Origin: Rhodospirillales bacterium
GTDB taxonomy: Bacteria; Pseudomonadota; Alphaproteobacteria; BOG-932; Roseiterribacteraceae
Assembly (NCBI GenBank): GCA_003165335.1
Contig: PLTD01000048.1
Coordinates: 1 to 32,218, forward strand
Direction: 5' to 3'
DNA length: 32,218 nt
Shown: positions 16,249-26,058 of the stretch, piece after piece
Position numbering within the stretch: the first letter of the stretch is position 1
Layout: the number at the start of each line of letters is the position of its first letter
The notes under the pieces: model-generated
Told to the model about the DNA's origin: nothing
Databases searched by the model: none
Seen by the model: the letters and a program-made list of their open reading frames with translations, nothing else
Translations under genes and position numbers: made by a program

Positions 16249-19200
16249 TTACATGTTCCGCCGGTACTGGCCGCCAACTTCGAAAAGCGTATCGCTGATC
16301 TGGCCGAGCGAGCAGACCCGTACGGCGTCCATTAGCACGGCGAACATGTTCTGATTGGCGATCGCCGCCTGGCGCAGGCGTTCGCGCATCGCCACGGATT
16401 CATCAGCGTGACGCTGCTGAAAATCGCGCAGCCGAGCGATCTGATTGTCTTTCTCGTCGCTGGTCGAGCGTTGAAGTGGCGGCCCGGGCATCGCCTCCTG
16501 ATGCGGATTGATAAAGGTGTTCACACCGATAATCGGCAGGCTGCCATCGTGCTTTTTATGTTCGTAGAACAGGCTTTCTTCCTGAATCTTGCCGCGCTGG
16601 TAGCCGGTTTCCATTGCTCCAAGAACTCCACCGCGCTCCGCAATTCGTTCGAATTCCTTCAGCACGGCCTCTTCGACCAGATCAGTCAGTTCGTCGATGA
16701 TGAACGAGCCCTGGATCGGGTTCTCGTTCTTCGACAGGCCCCATTCGCGATTGATGATCATCTGGATCGCCATAGCGCGCCGAACGGAATTCTCAGTGGG
16801 CGTCGTATAGGCCTCGTCGAACGCGTTGGTATGCAGGCTGTTGCAATTGTCATAGATCGCGATCAGCGCCTGCAACGTCGTGCGTATGTCATTGAAATCC
16901 ATTTCCTGAGCATGAAGCGAGCGGCCTGAGGTTTGAATGTGATATTTCAACTTCTGAGAGCGGTCGTTCGCGCCGTATTTGTTACGCATTGCCACCGCCC
17001 AGATGCGCCGCGCCACGCGACCGATGACGCTATATTCCGGGTCCATCCCGTTCGAGAAGAAGAACGATAGGTTCGGCGCGAAATCATCGATATTCATACC
17101 GCGCGCAAGATAGGATTCGACGAACGTGAATCCATTGGACAAGGTGAAGGCAAGCTGGGAGATCGGGTTCGCGCCGGCCTCTGCGATGTGATAGCCGGAG
17201 ATCGAAACGGAATAGAAATTCCGCACCTTGTGATCGACGAAATATTCTTGGATGTCGCCCATCATCTTGAGGGCGAATTCTGTCGAGAAGATACAGGTGT
17301 TTTGCCCCTGGTCTTCCTTCAGAATATCGGCCTGAACCGTGCCGCGCACGGTCTGCAACGCATTGGCGCGAATCTGTGCAGCTTCGTCAACCGTCGGGGC
17401 TCGGCTCGTTTCGGCCTCGAATTTCTCGATTTGCTGATCGATCGCGGTGTTGAAGAACATGGCCAGCAGCATGGGCGCCGGTCCGTTAATCGTCATCGAA
17501 ACCGATGTTGTGGGCGAGCAAAGATCGAAGCCCGAATAGAGCGCCTTCATATCTTCCAGTGTTGCGATCGACACGCCGGAATTGCCGACCTTGCCATAGA
17601 TATCGGGCCGTTCGTCCGGATCCCAGCCATAGAGAGTCACCGAATCGAAGGCAGTCGACAAACGCTTGGCGTCAGAGTCTTTGGACAGGAACTTGAAGCG
17701 TGCGTTCGTGCGGAAGGCATCACCCTCGCCGGCAAACATGCGAGTCGGGTCCTCGCCTTCGCGCTTGAAGGGAAACACGCCGGCGGTATAGGGGAACTCT
17801 CCTGGCACGTTCTCCGCCGTCAACCAGCGTAACAACTCGCCGTGATCTTCGTAGCGCGGCAGCGCGACCTTTCGGATCCGCGAGCCGGACAGGCTGATGG
17901 TTACCTGCTTAGTGCGAATTTCCTTGTCGCGTACCTTCACAACGTAATCGTCGCCGGAATAGGCCTCCTTCACCGCAGGCCAGGCTTCAAGCAGCTTGCG
18001 TGCGCCTGCATCCTGACGGTCCTTGCGGTCCGCGAGAAGCACATCCAGCGAACTGCCATCGCCCCCGGTCGCAGCGAGCATCCGCTTGGTGCCTTCAAGC
18101 TGCTGTATCTCGCGTGCGACCTTCACCTGAGCCGCCGCCTGGTGATGATAGCCACGCACCGTGTCGGCGATCTCGGCCAGATATCGCTGTCGTGAAGCCG
18201 GAACGATCGCCGGACGTGCAGACGGAACATGTCCACCAGCCATACCGAAACGGGTTTTGGGAAGTGGAAAATCCTTCGCCGCCAATTGTTCGCGCAAGCC
18301 CAAATAAAGGCCGGTTACGCCATCATCCTGGAAACGCGCCGCTATTGTGCCATAGACCGGCATCGTTTCCGGCGCCTGCATGAAGGCCTCACGGTTGCGC
18401 TGAACCTGCTTGCGGACATCGCGCAACGCATCCTCGCCGCCCTTGCGGTCGAACTTGTTGATCGCAACGATATCGGCGAAATCGAGCATGTCGATTTTTT
18501 CGAGCTGGCTGGCCGCGCCAAATTCCGGGGTCATCACATAGAGCGAGATATCGGCGATATCGGCGATTGCAGCATCGCCCTGGCCAATACCGGGCGTCTC
18601 GACGATCACAAGGTCAAAGCCGGCGGCGCGGCAAGCCTCGATCGCGGATGGCATGAACTTAGGAACTTCGCTATCCGATTCGCGCGTCGCGATCGACCGC
18701 ATATAGATCTGAGGCCCATTGATTGCGTTCATACGGATACGATCGCCCAGCAGAGCGCCACCGCTTTTCCGCTTTGATGGGTCGATCGCCAATATGGCTA
18801 TTTTGAAGTCTTCGCTGTCGAGACGGAAACGGCGAATAACCTCATCGGTCAGGGATGACTTACCCGAACCGCCGGTGCCTGTGACTCCGAGAACCGGCAT
18901 CGGCCGGCGCTCGCTCGTGCCTTCGCCAAGCCCTGCCATCGTCGCAGCACCCGCAGTACCGTGCTCAAGCCGCGTAATCATCCGCGCCAAGGGACGCCAA
19001 CCAGCCGTGGGCAGCGACTCGAGGCCGACGGCTCCATCGTCGGCCGGATCGTAATCGGCACGCTGGATCATGTCATTGATCATACCCTGGAGGCCCATCC
19101 GTTGGCCGTCTTCGGGCGAATAGATCTTCTCGACGCCATAAGCATGCAACTCGGCAATTTCGTCTTTTACGATTACGCCGCCGCCGCCGCCAAACACCTT

Positions 19201-19509
19201 GATACGGCCACCGCCGCGTTCGCGCAGCAGGTCGATCGCATATTTGAAATATTCGACATGCCCGCCCTGGTAGGAACTGATGGCGATTCCCTGAACATCT
19301 TCCTGGATAGCGGCCGTGACGATCTCATCCACAGACCGATTATGGCCCAGATGAACCACCTCGGCACCGGTCGACTGGATGATGCGCCGCATGATGTTGA
19401 TCGCGGCGTCGTGACCGTCGAACAGGCTGGTAGCGGTGATAAAGCGAATCTTATTCTTCGCCTTGTAAAGCTGCGGCTTTGCGAATTCGACTGTCACGCT
19501 ATCGGGCAC
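16249..19509 (-). CDS. icmF: Fused isobutyryl-CoA mutase with G-protein chaperone domain
   Basis: This 1086-residue adenosylcobalamin enzyme interconverts isobutyryl-CoA and n-butyryl-CoA, and in some members related acyl-CoAs. Domains in order: B12-binding domain (about 20-150) with FDGHD, H33 being the lower cobalt ligand; a MeaB-like GTPase (about 200-420) with P-loop [12 protein letters not shown] at 208-219 and NKFD near 351; then the TIM-barrel mutase domain (about 540-1086). F592 in TRMFAGEG occupies the place of the methylmalonyl-CoA mutase tyrosine, as expected for IcmF. The start is GTG, supported by an excellent AGGAGGAA at 19513-19520. It lies 85 nt downstream of the acyl-CoA dehydrogenase and 21 nt before the 4Fe-4S gene. 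Confidence 0.96.
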   Translation of the reverse strand: MPDSVTVEFAKPQLYKAKNKIRFITATSLFDGHDAAINIMRRIIQSTGAEVVHLGHNRSVDEIVTAAIQEDVQGIAISSYQGGHVEYFKYAIDLLRERGGGRIKVFGGGGGVIVKDEIAELHAYGVEKIYSPEDGQRMGLQGMINDMIQRADYDPADDGAVGLESLPTAGWRPLARMITRLEHGTAGAATMAGLGEGTSERRPMPVLGVTGTGGSGKSSLTDEVIRRFRLDSEDFKIAILAIDPSKRKSGGALLGDRIRMNAINGPQIYMRSIATRESDSEVPKFMPSAIEACRAAGFDLVIVETPGIGQGDAAIADIADISLYVMTPEFGAASQLEKIDMLDFADIVAINKFDRKGGEDALRDVRKQVQRNREAFMQAPETMPVYGTIAARFQDDGVTGLYLGLREQLAAKDFPLPKTRFGMAGGHVPSARPAIVPASRQRYLAEIADTVRGYHHQAAAQVKVAREIQQLEGTKRMLAATGGDGSSLDVLLADRKDRQDAGARKLLEAWPAVKEAYSGDDYVVKVRDKEIRTKQVTISLSGSRIRKVALPRYEDHGELLRWLTAENVPGEFPYTAGVFPFKREGEDPTRMFAGEGDAFRTNARFKFLSKDSDAKRLSTAFDSVTLYGWDPDERPDIYGKVGNSGVSIATLEDMKALYSGFDLCSPTTSVSMTINGPAPMLLAMFFNTAIDQQIEKFEAETSRAPTVDEAAQIRANALQTVRGTVQADILKEDQGQNTCIFSTEFALKMMGDIQEYFVDHKVRNFYSVSISGYHIAEAGANPISQLAFTLSNGFTFVESYLARGMNIDDFAPNLSFFFSNGMDPEYSVIGRVARRIWAVAMRNKYGANDRSQKLKYHIQTSGRSLHAQEMDFNDIRTTLQALIAIYDNCNSLHTNAFDEAYTTPTENSVRRAMAIQMIINREWGLSKNENPIQGSFIIDELTDLVEEAVLKEFERIAERGGVLGAMETGYQRGKIQEESLFYEHKKHDGSLPIIGVNTFINPHQEAMPGPPLQRSTSDEKDNQIARLRDFQQRHADESVAMRERLRQAAIANQNMFAVLMDAVRVCSLGQISDTLFEVGGQYRRNM

Positions 19510-19512
19510 TGC

Positions 19513-19520
19513 TTCCTCCT
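19513..19520 (-). promoter_or_regulatory. Strong ribosome binding site fixing the icmF GTG start
   Basis: On the minus strand AGGAGGAA ends three bases before the GTG start at 19509. The next ATG in frame would remove part of the B12-binding domain, so this site supports the GTG. Confidence 0.8.
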
Positions 19521-19594
19521 ACGGAGACGGTCGCGGGCGCATTCGGCTCCCATGCAACCTCGTGTCTTTAACTTAGTTTACACCAATGAAGACG

Positions 19595-21385
19595 TCAGAA
19601 CGCATCTTCCGCCATCGCCATGACTGTGGCGCTTCCCGCCGTTGCCATAACCTTCAAGGATGACGCGCGAGGCAGAATCTGTTCGCCATAGAACCGCGCG
19701 GTCACGATCTTCGCCTTCAGGAATTTCTCGTCGGCTCCGCCTTGAGCAAGTTCCGATTTGGCGGCCAAGGCACCTTTAGCCAGCAACCACCCGCCTGCGA
19801 CCGTACCCCACAGCCGCATAAACGCGACCGCACCGGCGGCAGCATCGCGCGGGTCGCCTTTCTGACTTTCCAAAATCCAATCGGTCGCGCTGTCCAAGGC
19901 TGCAATGCCCTCGGTCAGCGCAGCACGCAGGCCCGCCAACTCAGCCCCCGCCGCATCTAGGCCGGCATCGATGTCGCGCATTCTCGCTATGAAGGATTTA
20001 GCGGTCTGGCCGCCGTCTCGGGTCAGCTTGCGACCGATCAGGTCATTTGCCTGAATGCCGTTTGTGCCCTCATAAATTTCTGCGATTTTGGCGTCCCGCA
20101 TGAACTGAGCAGCGCCGGTTTCCTCGATATAACCCATTCCGCCATGAACCTGGACGCCGATCGCAGCGACCTCGGACCCCACTTCGGTTCCCCAGCCCTT
20201 TACGACCGGAATCAGCAAGTCGACAACGGCCTGACGCGCCTTGCGAACCTCGGGGTCGTGGTGGCGCTTGGCTACATCAAGTGAGCTCGCAGCCAGATAG
20301 GCCAACGCCCGGCTGGCTTCTGTTAGGGAGCGCATGGTCAAGAGCATGCGGCGGACGTCCGGATGGTGAACGATCGTGACGCCCTTAGAGTCCGTTCCGG
20401 CGACATCGCGACTCTGTACACGGTCACGGGCATAGGCCGCAGCATGCTGTGTCGCCCGCTCGGCGATTGCCACACCTTCGAGGCCGACCGACAGTCGCGC
20501 ATTGTTCATCATTGTGAACATATATTGAAGGCCTTTGTTCTCCTCGCCGACTAGCGTGCCGATCGCCCCACCATTGTCGCCGTAAGCCATGACAGCCGTC
20601 GGGCTGGCATGGATGCCCATCTTGTGTTCCAGCGACGCGCAACGCAGATCGTTACGTCCCTGGATATCGCCGTTGGGCCCGACGAGATATTTCGGAACGA
20701 CAAACAGCGATATGCCCTTGACGCCAGGCGGAGCGTCGGGCGTGCGAGCCAGCACCAGATGAACGATATTCTCGGTCATCTCGTGATCGCCATATGTGAT
20801 GAATATTTTCTGGCCGGTGATCAAATAATGATCGCCCTGTTTGACAGCACGGGTACGTACGGCGCCCACGTCTGATCCCGCCTGAGGCTCGGTCAGGTTC
20901 ATCGTGCCGGTCCATTCGCCGGATATCAGTTTCGGTAGGAACAGGGTCTTTTGGGCCTCCGTCCCATGATGCGATATCGCTTCGACTGCGCCCTGGGTCA
21001 GCATCGGACAAAGGGAGAAGGCCATGTTGGCCGAAGTCCACATTTCCTGCAGTACGATCGAGACCAACCAAGGCAGGCCCTGCCCGCCGTGATCGGGATC
21101 GAAAGGCACTGAGTTCCAACCACCATCAACAAAGGCGCGGTATGCCTCGGCCCAGCCATCCGGAGTGCGCACCACACCGTTCTCAAGACGAGAACCCTGC
21201 TTGTCGCCAACCCTATTAAGCGGCCCCAAGACCCCTCCGGCCAATCGACCCGCCTCTTCGAATATAGAGTCTGCCAGTTCGAGATTGAGGTCTTCGACAC
21301 CGGGCAGTGCAGCGACCTCATCGAAACCTGCCAGCTTCGTGGCTGCGAAACGCATATCGGCTATTGGAACTCTATAGTCTGTCAT
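19595..21385 (-). CDS. Acyl-CoA dehydrogenase, long (about 600 aa) DmdC/FadE-like type
   Basis: This 596-residue flavoprotein introduces the 2,3-double bond into acyl-CoAs. The N-terminal DWAEAYRAF/GGWNSVPF region, the flavin-binding block MNLTEPQAGSDVGAVRTRA, the middle beta domain with TGQKIFITYGDHE, and the C-terminal helical block IAEIYEGTNGIQANDLIG are all present, with the extra C-terminal domain of the long subfamily. Exact substrate cannot be told; 3-methylmercaptopropionyl-CoA dehydrogenases (DmdC) share this architecture. The ATG at 21385 faces a divergent TetR gene across a 172-nt region, and icmF follows, so a role in branched-chain acyl-CoA use fits the context. Confidence 0.93.
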   Translation of the reverse strand: MTDYRVPIADMRFAATKLAGFDEVAALPGVEDLNLELADSIFEEAGRLAGGVLGPLNRVGDKQGSRLENGVVRTPDGWAEAYRAFVDGGWNSVPFDPDHGGQGLPWLVSIVLQEMWTSANMAFSLCPMLTQGAVEAISHHGTEAQKTLFLPKLISGEWTGTMNLTEPQAGSDVGAVRTRAVKQGDHYLITGQKIFITYGDHEMTENIVHLVLARTPDAPPGVKGISLFVVPKYLVGPNGDIQGRNDLRCASLEHKMGIHASPTAVMAYGDNGGAIGTLVGEENKGLQYMFTMMNNARLSVGLEGVAIAERATQHAAAYARDRVQSRDVAGTDSKGVTIVHHPDVRRMLLTMRSLTEASRALAYLAASSLDVAKRHHDPEVRKARQAVVDLLIPVVKGWGTEVGSEVAAIGVQVHGGMGYIEETGAAQFMRDAKIAEIYEGTNGIQANDLIGRKLTRDGGQTAKSFIARMRDIDAGLDAAGAELAGLRAALTEGIAALDSATDWILESQKGDPRDAAAGAVAFMRLWGTVAGGWLLAKGALAAKSELAQGGADEKFLKAKIVTARFYGEQILPRASSLKVMATAGSATVMAMAEDAF

Positions 21386-21465
21386 GGGCGTTGAACCACG
21401 AAATCAGGCATGCTCTCCGGCCCATCGAGCGAGATCGAAGGGCACGTGGTGCAGGCCTTTGGTTA

Positions 21466-21494
21466 TTGAACAAACGTTTGTCTGACTATATTCA
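21466..21494 (+). promoter_or_regulatory. Probable TetR operator over a candidate promoter
   Basis: A perfect 12-bp palindrome, ACAAACGTTTGT, is at 21470-21481 in the 172-nt region between the divergent acyl-CoA dehydrogenase and TetR genes. It overlaps a possible -35 (TTGAAC, 21466-21471), with TATTCA (21489-21494) 17 bases further on as a possible -10 for the TetR direction. This is the usual layout for a TetR protein repressing itself and its divergent target. The promoter boxes are tentative; the palindrome is clear. Confidence 0.68.
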
Positions 21495-21557
21495 ATGTGA
21501 GTTCGCGAAACAAGATTCGCACCCTAGTGAACCGACGACGCCCGCAGGAATTTCACG

Positions 21558-22175
21558 GTGAGGACACAACTGGCTAAACATCCGGATAGCTCGCCTGAAA
21601 TTCAGCTGCCGTCCGAGGGGACGCGCAACCGCAAACAACAAATCCTCGAAGCCGCCGCGCGTCATTTCAGTGAGCGCGGTTTTCATGCAACGAGTATGCG
21701 CGACATTGCAGCCGACGTTGGGTTCCTAGTCGGGTCAATCTATTACCATTTCGAGTCCAAAGATGCCTTGTTCGTTGCCGTACACGGAGCAGCGGTTGAG
21801 ATGATGACCGAGGCCGTCCAAGCTGCGCTCAACGGGTTCGTAAAGCCATGGGACAGGCTTGAGGCCGCCGCTGCAGCGCATTGCGAGGCACTGAACGGCG
21901 ATAACGCGTTCGTCGGCGTGGTCACACCGATATTTCCGGTAACCGTTGGCGAACTGCGCAATGCGTTGGCAGCACAGCGCGACGCCTATGAGCGGCTATT
22001 CATGGCTCTTATCGATGCTCTCGATCTGGATGATTCGATGGACCGGAAAGTTTTCCGCCTCCACCTTTTGTCGGCCCTCAATGGTACAAAATTCTGGTAT
22101 CGGCGGGGCGGAAAGACCCCCTCGGAAATTGGCCGCCAACTCGTCCGTATGCTGCATCCTCGCAAGTCAGACTGA
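21558..22175 (+). CDS. TetR/AcrR-family transcriptional regulator
   Basis: This 205-residue repressor has an N-terminal TetR helix-turn-helix: RKQQILEAAARHFSERGF, then TSMRDIAADVGFLVGSIYYHF and SKDALF (about 24-75). The C-terminal ligand/dimer domain (about 80-205) is variable as usual. The start is GTG at 21558; a short polar tail of about 22 residues precedes the HTH, so a later start is possible. Because it lies between the divergent ACAD-icmF operon and the hydrolase gene it is read with, it probably responds to an acyl-CoA and controls both (inference). FLVGSIYYHF is the recognition helix region. Confidence 0.93.
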   Translation: MRTQLAKHPDSSPEIQLPSEGTRNRKQQILEAAARHFSERGFHATSMRDIAADVGFLVGSIYYHFESKDALFVAVHGAAVEMMTEAVQAALNGFVKPWDRLEAAAAAHCEALNGDNAFVGVVTPIFPVTVGELRNALAAQRDAYERLFMALIDALDLDDSMDRKVFRLHLLSALNGTKFWYRRGGKTPSEIGRQLVRMLHPRKSD

Positions 22176-22223
22176 TTGCTTATTGGGCGGGGCCAAACAA
22201 GGCCCGTGCCCCCGAGGACGAAT

Positions 22224-23306
22224 ATGAATTTGAAAGAGACCGTCAAAACCGCAATCGATGGCGCGGTCGGGGTCATTACTTTGGATCGCCCGCGGGCGTT
22301 GAACGCACTGGACAAGTCTATGTGTTTGGCGATCGACAGTGCACTCACCTCATGGGCAACCGATGAATCGGTCGCTGCCGTTTTGATCCGCAGCTCAACA
22401 GAACGTGCATTCTGCGCCGGAGGCGACGTTCGGCAGATACATGACAATGGGCTTGCTTGGAAGCGAGGCCAAGGCGACGGAAGTCTCGGACGTGAATTCT
22501 TTCGAGACGAATACCGGATGAACCACAAAATCCGAAGTTTCCCTAAGCCCTATATCGCGCTGATCGACGGCATCACGATGGGAGGCGGTGTCGGGCTTTC
22601 AGTTCACGGCGAATATCGCATCGCGACCGAGCGCACACTTCTCGCTATGCCCGAAACCGGCATCGGTCTGTTCCCGGATGTCGGCACGTCTTATGTGCTA
22701 CCGAGACTGCCCGGTGAATTCGGAACTTATCTCGCTCTTACCGGCGCGCGTATCAAAGCAGCAGATGCTTTAGCCCTAGGTTTGGCAACCCATTTCGTAT
22801 CGGCCAATCGGCTCGACGAACTCACGACCGCCTTGATTGGCACGATCAATGTTGCCGATGCTGTCGGGATGATTGAGAAGACAATGATGCAGTTCGCCAC
22901 CGATCCTGGCACACCGGAACTGATCGACCACCGCGCTCTGATCGATCAGTGTTTCGGGCACAACCGCGTCGAGGAGATTTTGGCGGAATTGGATCGGCAG
23001 CATAGCATGTTTGCACAAACGGCCGCCGCGACGATCCGCGCAATGTCGCCGACTAGCGTGAAACTGACGTTGAAGGAAATGCGCCAGGGCCGGAGTCTCG
23101 ATTTCAGCGCATGCCTACGCATGGAGTATCGACTGAGCCAATATCTTCTAGCGGGGCACGATTTCTATGAGGGCGTTCGCGCACAATTGGTAGACAAGGA
23201 TCGAGACCCGAAATGGTATCCGGCCTCTCTCGATGCCGTCGACGATAATACACTCGACAGTTACTTCCTAAGTCCGGTCGACGGCGACCTGACCTTTCCT
23301 GCTTAG
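22224..23306 (+). CDS. 3-hydroxyisobutyryl-CoA hydrolase / enoyl-CoA hydratase-family protein
   Basis: This 360-residue crotonase-fold protein resembles HIBCH, which releases 3-hydroxyisobutyrate from its CoA ester in valine degradation. The oxyanion-hole regions are FCAGGDVRQIH and TMGGGVGLSVHG, followed by the HIBCH-type stretch LLAMPETGIGLFPDVG. The C-terminal half carries the HIBCH extension (VKLTLKEMRQGRSLDF, FYEGVRAQLVDKDRDPKW), which separates it from ordinary enoyl-CoA hydratases. The ATG at 22224 has GAGGA at 22214-22218; the upstream in-frame start at 22176 abuts the TetR stop and lacks a site. It lies 48 nt after TetR on the same strand, probably co-transcribed. Confidence 0.9.
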   Translation: MNLKETVKTAIDGAVGVITLDRPRALNALDKSMCLAIDSALTSWATDESVAAVLIRSSTERAFCAGGDVRQIHDNGLAWKRGQGDGSLGREFFRDEYRMNHKIRSFPKPYIALIDGITMGGGVGLSVHGEYRIATERTLLAMPETGIGLFPDVGTSYVLPRLPGEFGTYLALTGARIKAADALALGLATHFVSANRLDELTTALIGTINVADAVGMIEKTMMQFATDPGTPELIDHRALIDQCFGHNRVEEILAELDRQHSMFAQTAAATIRAMSPTSVKLTLKEMRQGRSLDFSACLRMEYRLSQYLLAGHDFYEGVRAQLVDKDRDPKWYPASLDAVDDNTLDSYFLSPVDGDLTFPA

Positions 23307-23487
23307 TCCGGGCGGCAGCCGAAATCCACAGCGGCGATCAAGTTCCCGGAATCCTGGGGACCGAGTGCAGGCTACCTCTCAATTCAATTGTCATGTGGAA
23401 AGGGAACATAAGTTATTTGACATGACCTTATGCTGATGATTGTGTTTCTCAAGCGTCATTAGTTGGCAATCAATTAATAGGCACCCA

Positions 23488-24717
23488 ATGTTCCGATGGT
23501 ACCTTGGCAAGACCATCCAACGCGGCAGGATGGTTCTAATAGAAGCCAACGGCCGAGAGACGAAGTTCGGCGAAGATTGCCCCGGCCCGGCTCTTACCCT
23601 TCGTGTCCACGACAGAAGAACGATGTGGCGGCTTTGTATCAATCCGGATCTCGCGCTGGGAGAAGCCTTCATGGAGGGGACGCTCACTGTCGAGAATGGC
23701 ACAATTCGAGACGTCATTGGGCTGATTTTCGACAATATGGCAGATGGGTCTCCTCTGCCACAGGATGCCTTGGCGCGCCCCATAAGACCCGTTATGCGGC
23801 GGATTCAACAGTATAATCCCATTGGGCGTGCGCAGCGGAATGTTTCCCACCACTATGATTTGTCTCGACGCCTTTACGAGTTGTTCCTGGATGCTGACGA
23901 GCAATATTCTTGCGCTTACTTCTCCAACCCGGGCATGACTTTAGAGGAAGCACAAGATGCCAAGAAAAAGCACATCGCGGCGAAACTGCTGCTCAAGCCG
24001 GGTATGCGCATTCTCGACATAGGGTCAGGCTGGGGAGGATTGGCTTTAACTCTAGCAGAAACCGCTGGGGTCGATGTAACCGGCCTCACGCTTTCACGCG
24101 AACAACTTGCCGTCGCTAGCGAGCGCGCAAAGGCCCGCGGCGTGTCCGACCGGGTGCGATTCTATCTGCGTGATTACCGAGCCGAGACTGGTGTCTATGA
24201 CCGAATCGTATCGGTTGGCATGTTCGAGCATGTCGGAGTCAATCACTACGAGACATTTTTTGATACGGCTAATCGACTATTGGCACCCGACGGAATCATG
24301 TTGCTGCATTCGATCGGGCGCTTAACGGGTCCGGGTAAGACCAACTCCTGGATCAGGAAGTACATCTTCCCTGGCGGATATGCTCCTGCATTGTCGGAAG
24401 TGCTCACTGTAATCGAAAAATCCGGGTTATTGACGACGGATATCGAGATATTGCGGACGCATTACGCAATGACGATCAACCGCTGGCAGGAACGCTTTAC
24501 GGCAAACCGAGCAGAAATCTCCCAGCTTTATGACGAGCGATTTTGCCGCATGTGGGAATTCTATCTCGCCGGAGCGGAAATGGATTTTCGATACCTCAAG
24601 GCAATGGTGTTTCAACTGCAAATGTCCAAATCGATCAGCGCCGTTCCTCTGACCCGTGACTACATGTTCGAATGGGAAAAGCAAGGCGCGCAATCCCCGG
24701 AAAGCCGCGCAGCATAG
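23488..24717 (+). CDS. cfa: Cyclopropane-fatty-acyl-phospholipid synthase family methyltransferase
   Basis: This 409-residue SAM-dependent enzyme would transfer methylene to unsaturated acyl chains of membrane phospholipids. The N-terminal domain begins MFRWYLGKTIQRGRMVLIEANG. The methyltransferase domain shows QYSCAYF, LDIGSGWGGLALTLAE (SAM motif I), VSVGMFEHVG and LLHSIGR. The C-terminal WEFYLAGAEMDFRY is typical. The ATG at 23488 matches the family N-terminus; the earlier TTG at 23440 adds an unrelated 16 residues. Non-coding flanks on both sides are AT-rich, so it may be a single-gene unit. Close relatives with other lipid substrates exist. Confidence 0.92.
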   Translation: MFRWYLGKTIQRGRMVLIEANGRETKFGEDCPGPALTLRVHDRRTMWRLCINPDLALGEAFMEGTLTVENGTIRDVIGLIFDNMADGSPLPQDALARPIRPVMRRIQQYNPIGRAQRNVSHHYDLSRRLYELFLDADEQYSCAYFSNPGMTLEEAQDAKKKHIAAKLLLKPGMRILDIGSGWGGLALTLAETAGVDVTGLTLSREQLAVASERAKARGVSDRVRFYLRDYRAETGVYDRIVSVGMFEHVGVNHYETFFDTANRLLAPDGIMLLHSIGRLTGPGKTNSWIRKYIFPGGYAPALSEVLTVIEKSGLLTTDIEILRTHYAMTINRWQERFTANRAEISQLYDERFCRMWEFYLAGAEMDFRYLKAMVFQLQMSKSISAVPLTRDYMFEWEKQGAQSPESRAA

Positions 24718-24922
24718 CGAGACCTTTAAGAGGTCATAATATAAATATTATAGTTCTTATTTATTTACCATATATAACAACAATTATAGTATATTAAACT
24801 ATGTATATGACCAATAAATACTTTATATACATACAGAAAGTCTTAATATAAAATTCAAGTAGCGCGGCGTCGCGTTATGTGCTTTAAACCGCCCGTCTTC
24901 AAAAAATAGAGGGTGACGCACT
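24718..24922. promoter_or_regulatory. AT-rich pstS upstream region with inverted repeats
   Basis: About 140 bases (24736-24875) are strikingly AT-rich for this chromosome. They hold three symmetric elements: GACCT-TTAAG-AGGTC (24721-24735), ATAATAT-AA-ATATTAT (24736-24751) and TATGTATAT...ATATACATA (24800-24808 and 24825-24833, 16-base loop). pstS begins at 24923, so the phosphate-regulated promoter is expected here. I could not find a convincing pair of Pho-box repeats. The first hairpin may help end the cfa transcript. Confidence 0.5.
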
Positions 24923-25978
24923 ATGTCTAGAACCGTCGTGAGAACATTACGGCAGGCCGCTTTTGGCACGCTCGCAATCCTGGCTATGGCCGGCAGCGCT
25001 CAGGCCGTCGACATCACGGGCGCGGGCTCTACCTTTGTGTATCCCATCATGGCCAAGTGGGCGGAAGCCTACAAAGTAGCAGCCGGAACATCGACCAACT
25101 ATCAATCGGTGGGTTCGGGCGCCGGCATCAAACAGATCAAAGCGAACACAGTCGATTTTGGTGCTTCCGACAAACCGCTTCCGCCGGACGACATTAAGGC
25201 TTCTGGCTTCGTCCAATTTCCGGCGGTGATTGGCGGCATTGTCCCGGTGGTCAATCTGCCTGGTATCAATCCGGGCGAACTTGTACTCGACGGCAAAACG
25301 CTTGCCGATATTTACGCAGGCGTCATCACGACCTGGAACGATCCAGCCCTTGTCAAAGCCAACCCTGGTGTCAAGCTTCCGAATACCCCCATTACTGTGG
25401 TCCACCGGTCCGACGGTTCAGGAACGACATTCAATTTCACATACTACCTTGCGGCAGTGAATGCGGACTGGCAGGCAAAGGTTGGCGCCGATACTGCCGT
25501 CGAGTGGCCTGCTGGCGTCGGCGGAAAGGGAAATGAGGGCGTAGCGGCATTAACCGCGCAGACAACTGGCGCTATAGGTTATGTGGAATATGCCTATGCA
25601 CTCCAGAACAAGATGACTTATACAAAGATGGTTAACTTCGACGGGTTAATCGTGGAGCCGAGTGCGGCTAACTTCCAAGCTGCGGCGGCCAATGCCGATT
25701 GGAAGAGCGTTCCAAACTATCGGCTGGTCCTAGCGAACCAGCCAGGGAAGAATAGCTGGCCGATGACCGCTGCGGTTTCCATCTTGATCTACGCTAAGCA
25801 GGATAAGCCCGCTGTCGGTAAGGAGGTCTTGAAGTTCTTCGATTGGGCCTATCACAACGGCCAGCAACTGGCGGGGGACCTACAGTACGTGCCGCTGCCC
25901 GATAACTTGGTTAAACTGATCGAAGCCTCGTGGGCGAGCGACGTTAAGGATGCCGACGGCAAACCTCTCTGGCCGTAA
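24923..25978 (+). CDS. pstS: Phosphate ABC transporter substrate-binding protein PstS
   Basis: This 351-residue periplasmic phosphate-binding protein supplies the Pst transporter. The signal peptide (about 1-28) has RTVVRTLRQ then a hydrophobic core and a predicted cleavage after SAQA. Phosphate-binding segments are visible: GAGSTFVYPIMAKW, YQSVGSGAGIKQI, DFGASDKPL and HRSDGSGTTFNFTYYL. The length is normal. It heads pstSCAB, and an 80-nt gap with a hairpin separates it from pstC, which would allow more PstS than permease. Expression under phosphate limitation is expected from the family. Confidence 0.97.
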   Translation: MSRTVVRTLRQAAFGTLAILAMAGSAQAVDITGAGSTFVYPIMAKWAEAYKVAAGTSTNYQSVGSGAGIKQIKANTVDFGASDKPLPPDDIKASGFVQFPAVIGGIVPVVNLPGINPGELVLDGKTLADIYAGVITTWNDPALVKANPGVKLPNTPITVVHRSDGSGTTFNFTYYLAAVNADWQAKVGADTAVEWPAGVGGKGNEGVAALTAQTTGAIGYVEYAYALQNKMTYTKMVNFDGLIVEPSAANFQAAAANADWKSVPNYRLVLANQPGKNSWPMTAAVSILIYAKQDKPAVGKEVLKFFDWAYHNGQQLAGDLQYVPLPDNLVKLIEASWASDVKDADGKPLWP

Positions 25979-26001
25979 CTGACTTGTTTGAGTAGTTACT
26001 A

Positions 26002-26026
26002 GGAGCGGGGCTTAGAGCCCCTCTCC
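26002..26026 (+). terminator. Intercistronic hairpin between pstS and pstC
   Basis: GGGGCT (26007-26012) and AGCCCC (26016-26021) pair around a TAG loop, and GGAG/CTCC extend the stem beyond one mismatch. The 3' side is CT-rich, with no clean T-run. It may protect the pstS 3' end or partly stop transcription, giving more binding protein than membrane subunits. It is not a standard full terminator. Confidence 0.6.
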
Positions 26027-26058
26027 ATCTTCTCCAGAACCACAAGTGAAGGCTACTG

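Noticed and set aside
17188-17832. 214-residue plus-strand frame inside icmF
   Set aside because: It is the complement of an intact mutase domain, with no start site or family features.
19386-19600. Cobalamin riboswitch near icmF
   Set aside because: The 85-nt gap upstream of icmF is too short and lacks the conserved B12-box; none was seen in the other gaps of this region either.
23440-23487. Longer cfa start at TTG 23440
   Set aside because: It adds 16 residues unlike the family N-terminus; ATG 23488 begins exactly where family similarity starts.
24718-24922. Pho box upstream of pstS
   Set aside because: Isolated GTCAT and CTGTATG-like words occur, but no pair of direct repeats with the expected spacing.
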